NCBI RefSeq assembly: GCF_002778275.1
Contig: NZ_NESG01000002.1
Location: 1-64,000 of the forward strand
Source: Limnohabitans sp. G3-2
GTDB lineage: Bacteria; Pseudomonadota; Gammaproteobacteria; Burkholderiales; Burkholderiaceae_C
Length of the DNA stretch: 64,000 nt
Direction of reading: 5' to 3'
Shown: positions 43,691 to 52,534 of the stretch, piece by piece
How the letters are laid out: every line of letters starts with the position of its first letter
Numbering within the stretch: the first letter of the stretch is position 1
Made by a program: the position numbers and the translations under genes
The notes under the pieces: generated by a model
Database searches by the model: none
The model's input: only the letters and a program-made list of their open reading frames with translations
Told to the model about the DNA's origin: nothing

Positions 43691-44929
43691 ATGCACACCC
43701 TTCCCGCCGACCCCTCCCTCATCGATTCCCGCCAGGCCGCTTGGCGCTTGCTGGCCACGCTGGGCCTGGTGGTGCTGGGCAACAGCAGCATGTACATCGT
43801 CTCGGTGGTGCTGCCGGCCGTGCAAACCGAGTTTGGGGTGGGCCGGGCGGATGCGTCGCTGCCCTACACCCTGATGATGATTTGCCTGGGGCTGGGCGGC
43901 CTCATCACCGGCCGTTTGGCGGACCGCCATGGCCTGATGCCGGTGCTGTGGGTCGGCGCATTGGCGGTGTGTGGGGGCTTTGTGTGGGCAGGCATGTCGG
44001 GCAGCATTTGGGCCTTTGGCCTGGCCCACGGCTTGATGGGCCTGATTGGCAGCTCGTCGACCTTTGCGCCCTTGATGGCCGACACCGCCTTGTGGTGGAA
44101 CCGACGGCGCGGCATTGCCGTGGCCATTTGTGCCAGCGGCAACTACATCGCGGGCACGATTTGGCCACCTATTGTTCAGCACGGCGTGGAAACTTTGGGC
44201 TGGCGCCAGACCTATGTCTTGTTGGGTGTTTTTTGCGGTGTGGGCATGCTGCTGTTGGCCACGCGCATGCGCCAACGCCCGCCCTTGGTGACCCTCGCAC
44301 CCGCCAACGCCAAGGCTTCGCCCGTAGACCGCAGCCGCCCCTTTGGTCTGCAGCCCGCGCACGCCCAAGGCCTGTTGTTTGTTGCGGGCGTGGCTTGTTG
44401 CGTGGCCATGTCCATGCCGCAAGTCCACATCGTGGCCTATTGCTCCGACCTGGGCTTTGGCGCAGCACGCGGGGCCGAAATGCTCTCGCTCATGCTGGCC
44501 AGCGGCATCGTCAGTCGGCTGGTGTTTGGTGTGATCAGCGACCGCATCGGGGGCATCCGCACTTTGCTGCTGGGTTCGTTTTTGCAGGGCGTGGCGCTGC
44601 TGATGTTTTTGCCATTTGACGGCATGGTGCCGCTGTACATCGTCTCGGCCATGTTCGGGCTGTTTCAAGGCGGCATCGTGCCGGCCTACGCCATCATCAT
44701 CCGCGAACACTTTGACCCCAAAGAAGCCGGCGCGCGCGTGGGCTCGGTGATCATGGCCACTTTGCTGGGCATGGCCTTGGGCGGCTGGATGTCGGGCTGG
44801 GTGTTTGATGTGACAGGCAGTTACCATGCCGCCTTTTTGAACGGCATCGCATGGAACCTGCTCAACCTGTGCATCGCCAGTTGGCTGTTTTGGCGGGTGC
44901 GCAAGGCCGAACGCCTCGGCGCGCCCTGA
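43691..44929 (+). CDS. MFS transporter
   Basis: A 412-residue inner-membrane protein with twelve predicted helices in two halves. It has the loop 2-3 motif GRLADRHGLMPVLWVGAL and its counterpart GVISDRIGGIRTLLLGSF, both Major Facilitator signatures. The overall pattern (NSSMYIVSVVLPAVQTEFGVGRADASLPYTL, given in two parts: N-terminal helix 1 and loop) resembles the oxalate/formate and monocarboxylate-type branch. It is divergent from the HD-domain gene with a 150-nt spacer. The substrate is unknown. Confidence 0.88.
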   Translation: MHTLPADPSLIDSRQAAWRLLATLGLVVLGNSSMYIVSVVLPAVQTEFGVGRADASLPYTLMMICLGLGGLITGRLADRHGLMPVLWVGALAVCGGFVWAGMSGSIWAFGLAHGLMGLIGSSSTFAPLMADTALWWNRRRGIAVAICASGNYIAGTIWPPIVQHGVETLGWRQTYVLLGVFCGVGMLLLATRMRQRPPLVTLAPANAKASPVDRSRPFGLQPAHAQGLLFVAGVACCVAMSMPQVHIVAYCSDLGFGAARGAEMLSLMLASGIVSRLVFGVISDRIGGIRTLLLGSFLQGVALLMFLPFDGMVPLYIVSAMFGLFQGGIVPAYAIIIREHFDPKEAGARVGSVIMATLLGMALGGWMSGWVFDVTGSYHAAFLNGIAWNLLNLCIASWLFWRVRKAERLGAP

Positions 44930-44937
44930 TCAGGCTG

Positions 44938-44980
44938 GCGCGGTTTCAAGCCGCGCTGGCGGGCCTCTCAAGCCCGCCAG
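44938..44980. terminator. Two adjacent hairpins between the convergent MFS and ABC ATPase genes
   Basis: GCGCGG-TTTCAA-CCGCGC type hairpin at about 44938-44956, then CTGGCGGGC (44956-44964) pairing perfectly with GCCCGCCAG (44972-44980). Neither has a T-run, so termination would need Rho or would be weak. Confidence 0.45.
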
Positions 44981-44984
44981 CCCT

Positions 44985-46052
44985 TCAGCCTACACGCACG
45001 CCACTGGCGCGGTCAAACACATGCGACTGCTCTGCCGACCACTGCAGGTGCACTGCGTCACCCACTGCGGCTTGCAGCACGCCCGGCACACGGGCCGTCA
45101 GCTTGCCCGCGGCGGTGTCCACGGTGGCATAAGTTTCAGGACCGGTGGGCTCGATCATGCACAGCTTGCCAGGCAAGCCTTGCGCAGCAAATCCAATGCT
45201 CTCGGGCCGCAGGCCGTAAACCAGCTCAGCACGGCCGTGCGCTTGCACAGCGGCGCTTTGCACATCGGTGATGGGCAGTTCCACACCATGCGCCGTCAAT
45301 GCTGTGCCGACCCTTTGAGCATCCAGCATGTTCATGGCGGGTGAGCCAATGAACTCGGCCACAAAGCGATTGGCAGGGCGGTTGTAGATTTCGGCGGGCG
45401 TCCCAAACTGTTGCACCCAACCGTCTTTCATCACCGCGATGCGGTCACCCAAGGTCATGGCTTCGACCTGATCGTGCGTCACGTACACCGTGGTGGTTTG
45501 GGTGCGCTGGTGCAGCAGCTTGATTTCGGCGCGCATTTCGACACGCAGCTTGGCATCCAGGTTGGACAGCGGCTCGTCAAACAAGAACAGCTTGGGGTCA
45601 CGCGCGAGGGCGCGGCCCATGGCCACGCGTTGGCGCTGCCCGCCCGAGAGTTGCCCGGGCTTGCGGTCGAGCAGGTGACCGATTTGCAGCATGGCCGAGA
45701 CGCGATCCACCGCCGCTTTGCGCTCGGCCTTGGGCACCTTGCGGATCTCCAGGCCAAAAGCGATGTTTTGTGCCACGGTCATGTTGGGGTAGAGCGCATA
45801 GCTTTGGAACACCATGGCGATGTCGCGGTCCTTGCTGGGCAAGTGGGTCACATCGCGCTCACCGATGTGGATGCTGCCGCTGGTGGGGTGGTCCAGCCCG
45901 GCGATCATCGACAACAAGGTCGATTTGCCGCAGCCAGATGGACCGACCAAAATCAAGAATTCACCGGCAGCGATCTCCAGATCAATGCCTTTGAGGATGT
46001 GGACGTTCCCCTTGTAGGTCTTGTGGATGTTGCGAATGGCGAGTGCGCCCAT
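44985..46052 (-). CDS. ugpC: Sugar ABC transporter ATP-binding protein (MalK/UgpC type)
   Basis: A 355-residue ABC ATPase of the sugar-importer type: Walker A GPSGCGKST, signature LSGGQRQRVAMGRAL, Walker B LFLFDEPLSNLDAKLR, His switch VTHDQVEAMTLGDRI, and a C-terminal TOBE/OB domain (YGLRPESIGF). It starts 12 nt after the second permease gene and closes the gts-like operon. Names vary (ugpC, malK, msmK) because such ATPases are shared; it should energise glucose-type uptake here. Confidence 0.92.
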   Translation of the reverse strand: MGALAIRNIHKTYKGNVHILKGIDLEIAAGEFLILVGPSGCGKSTLLSMIAGLDHPTSGSIHIGERDVTHLPSKDRDIAMVFQSYALYPNMTVAQNIAFGLEIRKVPKAERKAAVDRVSAMLQIGHLLDRKPGQLSGGQRQRVAMGRALARDPKLFLFDEPLSNLDAKLRVEMRAEIKLLHQRTQTTTVYVTHDQVEAMTLGDRIAVMKDGWVQQFGTPAEIYNRPANRFVAEFIGSPAMNMLDAQRVGTALTAHGVELPITDVQSAAVQAHGRAELVYGLRPESIGFAAQGLPGKLCMIEPTGPETYATVDTAAGKLTARVPGVLQAAVGDAVHLQWSAEQSHVFDRASGVRVG

Positions 46053-46064
46053 GGTGTTTTACCT

Positions 46065-46919
46065 TTAGCCTTTGACGGCGCCAGCCGTGAGGCCGCGCAC
46101 AAAATATTGACCGGCCACCACATACACAAAAAGGGTGGGCAATGCCGCGATCAAGGCCGCGGCCATGTCCACGTTGTATTCCTTGACGGCGCTCGATGTG
46201 TTGGCCAGATTGTTCAGGCCCACGGTGATCGGCTTGCTGTCCGCACCCGAGAACACCACACCGTACAGAAAGTCGTTCCAGATGTTGGTGAACTGCCAGA
46301 TCAGCGTGACCACCAAGATGGGCAGCGACAGCGGCAGTACGATGCGGCGAAAAATCATCCAAAAACCTGCACCATCCAACTGCGCAGCCTTGATCAACTC
46401 GTCCGGCAGGCCGATGTAGTAATTGCGGAAAAACAGCGTGGTCGACGGAATGCCGGCCACGACGTGCACCAGCATCAGGCCCCACACCGAGCTGGCCACG
46501 CCCAGCCAACCCAGCACCTGGCTCATGGGCAGCAGCACCACCTGCATGGGCATGAAAACGCCAAACAGCATGAAGGCAAACAGGGTTTCGCTGCCACGAA
46601 ACTTCCACTTGGAGAGCACATAGCCGTTGAGGGAACCGATCAGGGTAGACAGCAGCACCGCAGGCACCACCATGACGATCGAATTCCAAAAGAAGGGCTT
46701 GAGGCCCTCGCACTGCACACCCGTGCACGCGCTGCCCCAGGCCTTGAACCAGGCATCCAGCGTGGGCGCGGTGGGCAAGCTCAACAAGTTGCCTGTGCGC
46801 AATTGTTCGGCGTCTTTGAGTGAAGTGGTCAGCATCACGTACAGCGGCACCAAAAACCAAGCAGCGAACAGCAGCAGCATGGCCCACAGAACGAGGCGAT
46901 GAAAGTTCAAGCGGTTCAT
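46065..46919 (-). CDS. gtsC: Sugar ABC transporter permease, second subunit (GtsC/MalG type)
   Basis: A 284-residue permease with six membrane segments. The coupling EAA loop reads DELIKAAQLDGAGFWMIFRRIVLPLSLPIL, split here as EAA motif ELIKAAQLDGAG plus RIVLPLSLPI. N-terminal FHRLVLWAMLLLFAAWFLVPLYVMLTTSLK matches the MalG side of the CUT1 family. Its ATG overlaps the stop of the first permease gene by four bases. Confidence 0.9.
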   Translation of the reverse strand: MNRLNFHRLVLWAMLLLFAAWFLVPLYVMLTTSLKDAEQLRTGNLLSLPTAPTLDAWFKAWGSACTGVQCEGLKPFFWNSIVMVVPAVLLSTLIGSLNGYVLSKWKFRGSETLFAFMLFGVFMPMQVVLLPMSQVLGWLGVASSVWGLMLVHVVAGIPSTTLFFRNYYIGLPDELIKAAQLDGAGFWMIFRRIVLPLSLPILVVTLIWQFTNIWNDFLYGVVFSGADSKPITVGLNNLANTSSAVKEYNVDMAAALIAALPTLFVYVVAGQYFVRGLTAGAVKG

Positions 46920-47794
46920 CGTTTGCTCCGCAATTCAGAATACAGGTAAGGCACCACGATGGCCGCCACAGTGGCCAGCATGACGGTGGCACTGGCCGCA
47001 CCCACACCGATCTGCCCGCGTGTGAAGGCGGTGGCATACATGAACGTGGCGGGCAAATCGGTGGCATAGCCGGGGCCGCCAGCCGTCAGCGCCATGACCA
47101 GGTCAAAGCTCTTGATGGCCAGGTGCGCGACCACCAGCAAGGTACTGAAAAACACCGGTCCCAGGCTGGGCAAAATGATGCGCCAGTAAATCGTGGGCAA
47201 ACTCGCGCCATCGACCTGAGCGGCCTTGATGATGGCGTCGTCGATGCCGCGCAGTGCCGCCAAAAACAGCGCCATGACAAAGCCCGCGCTTTGCCACACA
47301 CCGGCAATGACCACACAGTAAATGGCCATGTCCTGATCGACCAGCCATTCAAATTTGAAATCGGTGAAACCCCAGCTGTGCATCAGGTGTTGCAAACCCA
47401 AGCCAGGGTTGAGCATCCATTTCCACGCCGTACCCGTCACGATGAACAAGATGGCCATGGGGTACAAATAAATCGTGCGCAAAACGCCTTCGCCGCGCAC
47501 TTTTTGGTCGAGCAAGATGGCGAGCCAGACGCCCAGCCCCATCGCACCACCGATGAACAACAAACCAAAAACCGCCATGTTCGTCATGGCCACGCGAAAG
47601 CGGTCACTGTCCAGCAACGCGCTGTAGTGCTGCAAGCCCACGAATTCATAGTTGGGCAGCAAACGAGAAGCGGAAACGGAGAGGTAGCCGTTCCAGGCCA
47701 TCAGGCCGTAGATGAACAACAGTGACAATAAAAAGCTGGGCGCAATGACCAGTTTGGGCAGCCAAGCGGCTTGCTGTGGGGAGGATGAAGTCAT
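46916..47794 (-). CDS. gtsB: Sugar ABC transporter permease, first subunit (GtsB/MalF type)
   Basis: A 292-residue permease with six membrane segments and the EAA loop DDAIIKAAQVDGAS / RIILPSLGPVF. It forms the channel with the following permease gene. I chose the ATG at 47794 (MTSSSPQQAAWLPKL); the frame is open to 47866 but that would run into the hairpin behind the binding-protein gene. The gap of 117 nt after gtsA, with a strong hairpin, fits the usual excess of binding protein over channel. Confidence 0.9.
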   Translation of the reverse strand: MTSSSPQQAAWLPKLVIAPSFLLSLLFIYGLMAWNGYLSVSASRLLPNYEFVGLQHYSALLDSDRFRVAMTNMAVFGLLFIGGAMGLGVWLAILLDQKVRGEGVLRTIYLYPMAILFIVTGTAWKWMLNPGLGLQHLMHSWGFTDFKFEWLVDQDMAIYCVVIAGVWQSAGFVMALFLAALRGIDDAIIKAAQVDGASLPTIYWRIILPSLGPVFFSTLLVVAHLAIKSFDLVMALTAGGPGYATDLPATFMYATAFTRGQIGVGAASATVMLATVAAIVVPYLYSELRSKR

Positions 47795-47883
47795 GGGTGA
47801 TCCGATCGGGAGGCCGTGCGGGCTGCAAGCTTGTGACCTGCAGCCCGATGGCTCAATGAACAGCAAACTCGGGTGGCTTGCGT

Positions 47884-47905
47884 GAGCCGACCCCTGGGTC
47901 GGCTC
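47884..47905 (-). terminator. Strong hairpin between gtsA and gtsB
   Basis: GAGCCGACC (47884-47892), loop CCTG, GGTCGGCTC (47897-47905): a perfect 9-bp stem 6 nt past the gtsA stop. No T-run follows on the minus strand, so it is probably an RNA-stabilising hairpin or attenuator that favours gtsA expression. Confidence 0.6.
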
Positions 47906-47911
47906 AAAGAC

Positions 47912-49165
47912 TCACTTGACCTTGGCGGCCGAAGCGATCTTGGTTTGAGCGTCTTTCGTGCTCATCTTGTCGTCGTTCCAGAACTGGCTGACCGCATCTT
48001 GGATCGCGCCCGATGTGGCCGAACCAATGGCCATGCCGTGCGCCACCGATGGCACCAAGCCCCCGCTCTTGGCTGTGGCCACGAAATCGTTGGAGCTCAA
48101 CTTGGCGCAGTCGTCAAACTTGGCCAAATTCATGTTCAGGCGAACCGGGATAGAGCCCTTGTTGAGGTTGAACACTTCCTGGAAGTCGGTGGACATGATG
48201 GCCGAGGCCAAGTCTTTTTGGGCCTTGGTGTTGTCGTCTTTCTTCAGCTTGAACATGGCAAACGAGTCCACGTTGAACGTGAAGGACTTGGCGGTGCCCG
48301 GGGCGGCTGCGCAAGTGAAGTCAGCACCGGGCTTTTTGCCAGCGGCCACAAATTCTCCTTTGGCCCAGTCCCCCATCAACTGCATGCCTGCCTCACCCTT
48401 GATGACCATGGCGGTGGCCAGGTTCCAGTCACGGCCAGGGGCGTTCTTGTCGGTGTAGGTCTTGACCTTTTTGAAGGTGTCGAGCACCTTGGTCATGGTG
48501 GCACCGGTCAATGTGGCTGGGTCCAACTGGACCAAAGCCTTTTTGTAGAAGTCGGCGCCGCCGACACCCAAAGCCACACTCTCAAAGGTGGTGAAATCTT
48601 GCCAATTTTGGCCCCCGTGTGCCACGGGAATGATGCCGGCTTTTTTCAGGGCTTCAGCGGCGACAAAGAACTCGTCCCAGTTGGTCGGCACTTTGGCGCC
48701 AGCCTTCTTGAACGCAGCGTTGCTGGCCCAGAGCCAGTTCACACGGTGCACGTTCACGGGCGCGGCAATGTAGTTGCCCTTGTACTTCATCACGTTAGCG
48801 ACCACGGGGGGCAGCAAGCTGTCCCATTTCTCAGCCTTGGCCACATCGTCGATGTTGGCCAAAACGCCTTCGCCCGCCCACTCTTGCAAAGCGGGGCCCT
48901 TGATCTGGGCGGCAGCCGGGGCATTGCCCGAGACCACGCGCGACTTGAGCACGGTCATGGCGTTGTCACCGCCGCCGCCGGCCACGGCGAAGTCTTTCCA
49001 GACATGGCCTTTGGCTTGCAGGGTGGCTTTGAGCGCGGCGGCCGATTTGGCTTCGCCACCACTGGTCCAATAGTGCAGAACTTCGACTTCACCGGCATGG
49101 GCTGCCAATGCCAACACAGCGGCTGTGGCCAAGATCGAACGCTGGAATAATTTCATCGCTTTCAA
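47912..49165 (-). CDS. gtsA: Glucose/mannose-type ABC transporter substrate-binding protein
   Basis: A 417-residue periplasmic sugar-binding protein. The signal peptide is KLFQRSILATAAVLALAAHA. The mature start VEVLHYWTSGGEAKS, then FAVAGGGGDNAMTVLKSRVV, AAAQIKGPALQEWA and AAPVNVHRVNWLWAS, closely follow Pseudomonas GtsA as I remember it. The start at 49165 is TTG, with GGGAGA about 6 nt upstream; an ATG nine bases in (49156) lacks a well-placed ribosome site. Divergent from the two-component genes and linked to glucokinase, so glucose is the likely ligand. Confidence 0.9.
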   Translation of the reverse strand: MKAMKLFQRSILATAAVLALAAHAGEVEVLHYWTSGGEAKSAAALKATLQAKGHVWKDFAVAGGGGDNAMTVLKSRVVSGNAPAAAQIKGPALQEWAGEGVLANIDDVAKAEKWDSLLPPVVANVMKYKGNYIAAPVNVHRVNWLWASNAAFKKAGAKVPTNWDEFFVAAEALKKAGIIPVAHGGQNWQDFTTFESVALGVGGADFYKKALVQLDPATLTGATMTKVLDTFKKVKTYTDKNAPGRDWNLATAMVIKGEAGMQLMGDWAKGEFVAAGKKPGADFTCAAAPGTAKSFTFNVDSFAMFKLKKDDNTKAQKDLASAIMSTDFQEVFNLNKGSIPVRLNMNLAKFDDCAKLSSNDFVATAKSGGLVPSVAHGMAIGSATSGAIQDAVSQFWNDDKMSTKDAQTKIASAAKVK

Positions 49166-49347
49166 GAGAGTCTCCCGGTTGTGGCCGATAAGGCCTGTTT
49201 GAATGTGCGAGGTGGCGGTATGGCCTGTTTGGACCTCGACAGACAGATTATTAATATTTCATTAATAAATTAACACTAGGTTAAACCCCAATGACAAAGC
49301 AAGCCCAATCAGGGCCAAAGCCTGAACCATCCATTAAGCTTGCGGGC
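49166..49347. promoter_or_regulatory. Divergent control region of the sugar transporter and two-component genes
   Basis: Two elements stand out. TTATTAAT (49248-49255), spacer ATTTC, ATTAATAA (49261-49268) is a perfect 8-bp inverted repeat in an AT-rich patch. GGCCTGTTTG occurs as a direct repeat at 49192-49201 and 49222-49231, exactly 30 nt apart, so on the same helix face. Both suit binding by the neighbouring OmpR-type regulator or by a sugar-responsive repressor encoded elsewhere. Confidence 0.5.
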
Positions 49348-50016
49348 ATGAAATTGTTGCTTGCCGAAGACGATGCCATGCTGGCTGACGCGCTGCAGAC
49401 CCAATTGAGCGGGGTTGGTTTTGAGGTGGAGCACGCGCCCAATGGGGCCGTGGCCGACTATTTGCTGCAAAAACAAAGGTTTGACATCGCTGTGCTCGAC
49501 ATTGGCTTGCCCATGATGGATGGCCTGGCCGTGTTGCAACATGTGCGCCAAACACAACCCGCCTTGCCGGTGCTTTTGCTGTCTGCGCGAGATGCGCTGG
49601 ATGACCGGGTGGCGGGACTGCAAGCCGGTGCGGACGATTACGTGACCAAGCCCTTTGACTTTCCAGAGTTGGTCGCTCGTTTGCAGGCCTTGCTCAGGCG
49701 CAGCCAACCCAACACGCCCTCGGCCTTGCTGGGACAACTCTCGCTGGACCACACCTCACGCCGCGCCATGGTGTCGGGTATGGCACTGGAGCTGAGTGGT
49801 CGCGAGTGGACCCTGTTGGCACTTTTGGCCAACCAACGTGACCAGGTGGTGACCAAAGAGCAAATCACCCAGGCTTGGAGTGCCGAAGGGGGCGAAACCA
49901 GCGGCGGCAATTCGATCGAGGTCTACATCCACCGGCTGCGCCGCAAACTCGAAGACGCGGGACTGGTTATCCGCACGGTGCGGGGCTTGGGCTATTTGAT
50001 GGAAGCCCCATCGTGA
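49348..50016 (+). CDS. OmpR-family response regulator (TctD/QseB/GltR-like)
   Basis: A 222-residue regulator: receiver domain starting MKLLLAEDD with phospho-acceptor Asp51 (AVLDIGLPMMDG) and Lys in DDYVTKPFD, then a winged-helix DNA-binding domain (ELSGREWTLLALLA, SIEVYIHRLRRKLED, IRTVRGLGYLME). I chose the ATG at 49348 since the receiver then starts normally; the in-frame ATG at 49291 adds 19 residues with weak codon bias. It is followed 30 nt later by its kinase. In pseudomonads an equivalent pair (GltR/GtrS) beside gts genes and glk responds to sugar; the same role is likely here. Confidence 0.87.
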   Translation: MKLLLAEDDAMLADALQTQLSGVGFEVEHAPNGAVADYLLQKQRFDIAVLDIGLPMMDGLAVLQHVRQTQPALPVLLLSARDALDDRVAGLQAGADDYVTKPFDFPELVARLQALLRRSQPNTPSALLGQLSLDHTSRRAMVSGMALELSGREWTLLALLANQRDQVVTKEQITQAWSAEGGETSGGNSIEVYIHRLRRKLEDAGLVIRTVRGLGYLMEAPS

Positions 50017-50046
50017 CCCGCCGGGACCCCTCTTGAGACACCGGGC

Positions 50047-51537
50047 ATGACAGCATCCGCCACAGCCAGCCTGCCCACAGGGCAAGTGGGCGCATCCCTG
50101 GTGCGCCAGCTTTTGCTCTGGCTGCTGCTGCCCCAGTTGGTGCTGTGGATGGCCGGCGGCTTTGCCACCTACCGGTTTGCCGCCGGTTATGCCAACCAAG
50201 CCATCGATGCCAGCCTTTTGCAGGCGGGCCGGTCTTTGGCCAGACAGCTCAAGCCCATTGGCAATGGCTTGCTGATCGACTTTCCCCGTGCGGCACAAGA
50301 TGTCCTGGAAGCCGATCCGACAGACCGCCAGTTGTACATGGTCAGCTCGCCTCCCGGCCAGTTCATTTTGGGTAACCAGTCACTGCCTCTGCCCCCCGTC
50401 CAGGACAAACAAGAAGAGATTCTGCTGAACACCCCCTATTTTTACGACGGCACCATGCCGGTGAATGGCCGCGCCGCATTGCACGCCCCCAAGGGGCAGG
50501 CTCTGCGGCTGGTGGGCATTTACCTGCGCTTTGGCGAAGACGCGGCCAAACCACAAACCATGCTGGTGCAAGTCGCCAGAAGCAGTGCCAACCGCGAGGA
50601 GCTGGCACGCCGAATTTTGGTGGACATGCTGCTGCCCATGTCGAGCTTGGTGCTGCTGATGACGCTGATCGTTTGGCTGGGCATTCGCGCGGGCTTGTCG
50701 CCATTGGCGCGGCTGCGCCAGCAAGTGGAAGGCCGCGCGCCCACCGATCTGGCCCCTTTGCAGCTGGCCTCGGCGCCGCGCGAGTTGTGGTCATTGGCCA
50801 CCGCCATCAACACCTTGTTGGCGGCGGTGCAAAACACCGTGGCCACACAAAAGCGTTTCATCGGCGACGCGGCCCACCAATTGCGCACGCCTTTGGCCGG
50901 CTTGAAGAGCCAAACCGAAATAGCCCTGCAATTGGCCACTGACCCCGAGTTGCGGGCGCGCTTGCAGCGCGTGCACGACAGCGCCACCCGCAGCGCCCAT
51001 TTGGTCAACCAGCTGCTGACACTGGCGCGGGCAGAGCCCGAATCTGTGTTGGCACACGACCGCCAACGATTTGACCTGCAACGCATGGCGCAATCACTGA
51101 CCGCCGAATGGGTGCCTCGCGCACTGCGCGCCCACATCGACTTGGGTCTGGACGACAGCGCCACCGCACCGGTCTGGATCGAAGCCAATGAGCTGCTGGT
51201 GCGCGAGGCCCTGAGCAACCTCATCGACAACGCACTGCAATACGCGGGCACCGGCAGCCAAGTCACCGTCAGAGTGCGCGCTGAGAATGCCCAGACCCCA
51301 CCGCATGCCTTGTTGCAAGTCTCTGACACCGGGCCGGGCCTGACAAGCGCAGAACGCGAACGGGTCTTTGAGCGCTTTGTCCGCGCCAGCGATGTCGGAC
51401 AGGGCTGCGGCTTGGGCCTGGCCATCGTCAAGGAAATCGTGGAACGCCATCAGGGTCAGGTCCAGCTGGATGAGGTGCTGCCCCACGGCCTGTGCGTGTC
51501 CATCCGATGGCCCCTGTCGCCAACCCCTGCTGCTTGA
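50047..51537 (+). CDS. Sensor histidine kinase (TctE/QseC-like)
   Basis: A 496-residue inner-membrane kinase. Membrane segments at about residues 20-42 (QLLLWLLLPQLVLWMAGGF) and near 195-215 (MLLPMSSLVLLMTLIVWLG) enclose a periplasmic sensor domain of the 2CSK_N kind found in TctE. HisKA has His277 in AAHQLRTPLAGLKSQTE, and the ATPase domain has NLIDNALQYAG, DTGPGLTSAER and GCGLGLAIVKEIV. It forms an operon with the response regulator and, 12 nt on, with glucokinase. The sensor family usually reads carboxylates; the context argues for a sugar or its oxidation product. Confidence 0.9.
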   Translation: MTASATASLPTGQVGASLVRQLLLWLLLPQLVLWMAGGFATYRFAAGYANQAIDASLLQAGRSLARQLKPIGNGLLIDFPRAAQDVLEADPTDRQLYMVSSPPGQFILGNQSLPLPPVQDKQEEILLNTPYFYDGTMPVNGRAALHAPKGQALRLVGIYLRFGEDAAKPQTMLVQVARSSANREELARRILVDMLLPMSSLVLLMTLIVWLGIRAGLSPLARLRQQVEGRAPTDLAPLQLASAPRELWSLATAINTLLAAVQNTVATQKRFIGDAAHQLRTPLAGLKSQTEIALQLATDPELRARLQRVHDSATRSAHLVNQLLTLARAEPESVLAHDRQRFDLQRMAQSLTAEWVPRALRAHIDLGLDDSATAPVWIEANELLVREALSNLIDNALQYAGTGSQVTVRVRAENAQTPPHALLQVSDTGPGLTSAERERVFERFVRASDVGQGCGLGLAIVKEIVERHQGQVQLDEVLPHGLCVSIRWPLSPTPAA

Positions 51538-51548
51538 GACCTTCTCAC

Positions 51549-52532
51549 ATGAACGCACACCCCACACCCAGCCCACGCCTTTTGGGCGACATCGGCGGCA
51601 CCAATGCCCGCTTTGCCTTGGTCCACGGCGACGGCTCCGCCATCACGCATGAAGTCACCTTGCCCACCGGGCAGTTCCCCGATTTGGCGGAGGCCGCCAG
51701 CAGCTATCTGCAGCAGGTGGGCCAGCGCGGGGTGCGCCAAGCCTGCATCGCCATTGCCAACCCCATCGACGGCGATGCGCTGAAGATGACCAACAACCAC
51801 TGGCAGTTCTCCATCGAGGCCACGCGTCAGGCGTTGGGGCTGGACAGCCTCTTGATGCTCAACGACTGGGAAGCCATGGCCATGGCGGCGCCGGCCTTGC
51901 AGGGCAGTGACCTGCAACAAATCGGCGCGGGCGAGCCGGTGCCCGATGCGCCCAAAGGCCTGATCGGTCCGGGCACCGGGCTGGGTGTGTCCTCGCTGGT
52001 GCGCTCACGCCGGGGTGACTGGGTGCCGATTGCCGGCGAAGGCGGGCATGTCAGCCTGTCCCCCACCTGCGCGCGCGAGGCCGACATCCTGCGCATTTTG
52101 TGGCGCAGCTACCCCCATGTTTCTGTTGAGCGCGTGGTCTCGGGCATGGGTCTTGAGAACTTGTACCGCGCCATTTGTGAACTCAATGGCACCGAGGCCG
52201 AAAACCTGGTGGCGGCGCAAGTGACCGAACGCGCGCTGGCCGCGCAAGATGCAGCTTGCGAAGAAGCGCTGGACCGCATGTGCCGCATGCTGGGCAACGC
52301 AGCGGCCAACCTGGCCGTGACGCTGGGCGCACGCGGGGGCATTTACATGGGTGGCGGCGTGATCGGGCGCTTGGGCGACTACTTTGCGCAGTCAGGCTTC
52401 AGGGCGGCGTTTGAAGCCAAAGGCCGCTTCGAGAACTACATGAAGCGCATCCCGACCTACGTCATCCGCGCCGAACAACCGGCCTTGATCGGCTGCGCGA
52501 TGGCGCTGGGCGTGCAACCGGCAAGGCGCTGA
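51549..52532 (+). CDS. glk: Glucokinase
   Basis: A 327-residue ATP-dependent glucokinase of the proteobacterial Glk type, close to the usual 320-330. It has the phosphate-binding motif LLGDIGGTNARFALVHG at the N-terminus, catalytic Asp in LMLNDWEAMAMA, GPGTGLGVSSL and GEGGHVSLSPT. It phosphorylates cytoplasmic glucose delivered by the Gts transporter. The ATG at 51549 fits the family start; the frame to 51492 overlaps the kinase. It ends two bases before the convergent srkA stop codon, with no terminator between. Confidence 0.95.
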   Translation: MNAHPTPSPRLLGDIGGTNARFALVHGDGSAITHEVTLPTGQFPDLAEAASSYLQQVGQRGVRQACIAIANPIDGDALKMTNNHWQFSIEATRQALGLDSLLMLNDWEAMAMAAPALQGSDLQQIGAGEPVPDAPKGLIGPGTGLGVSSLVRSRRGDWVPIAGEGGHVSLSPTCAREADILRILWRSYPHVSVERVVSGMGLENLYRAICELNGTEAENLVAAQVTERALAAQDAACEEALDRMCRMLGNAAANLAVTLGARGGIYMGGGVIGRLGDYFAQSGFRAAFEAKGRFENYMKRIPTYVIRAEQPALIGCAMALGVQPARR

Positions 52533-52534
52533 GC

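Noticed and set aside
43541..44827. Upstream extension of the HD-domain gene frame
   Set aside because: It is antisense to the MFS gene; the protein has a normal start at 43540.
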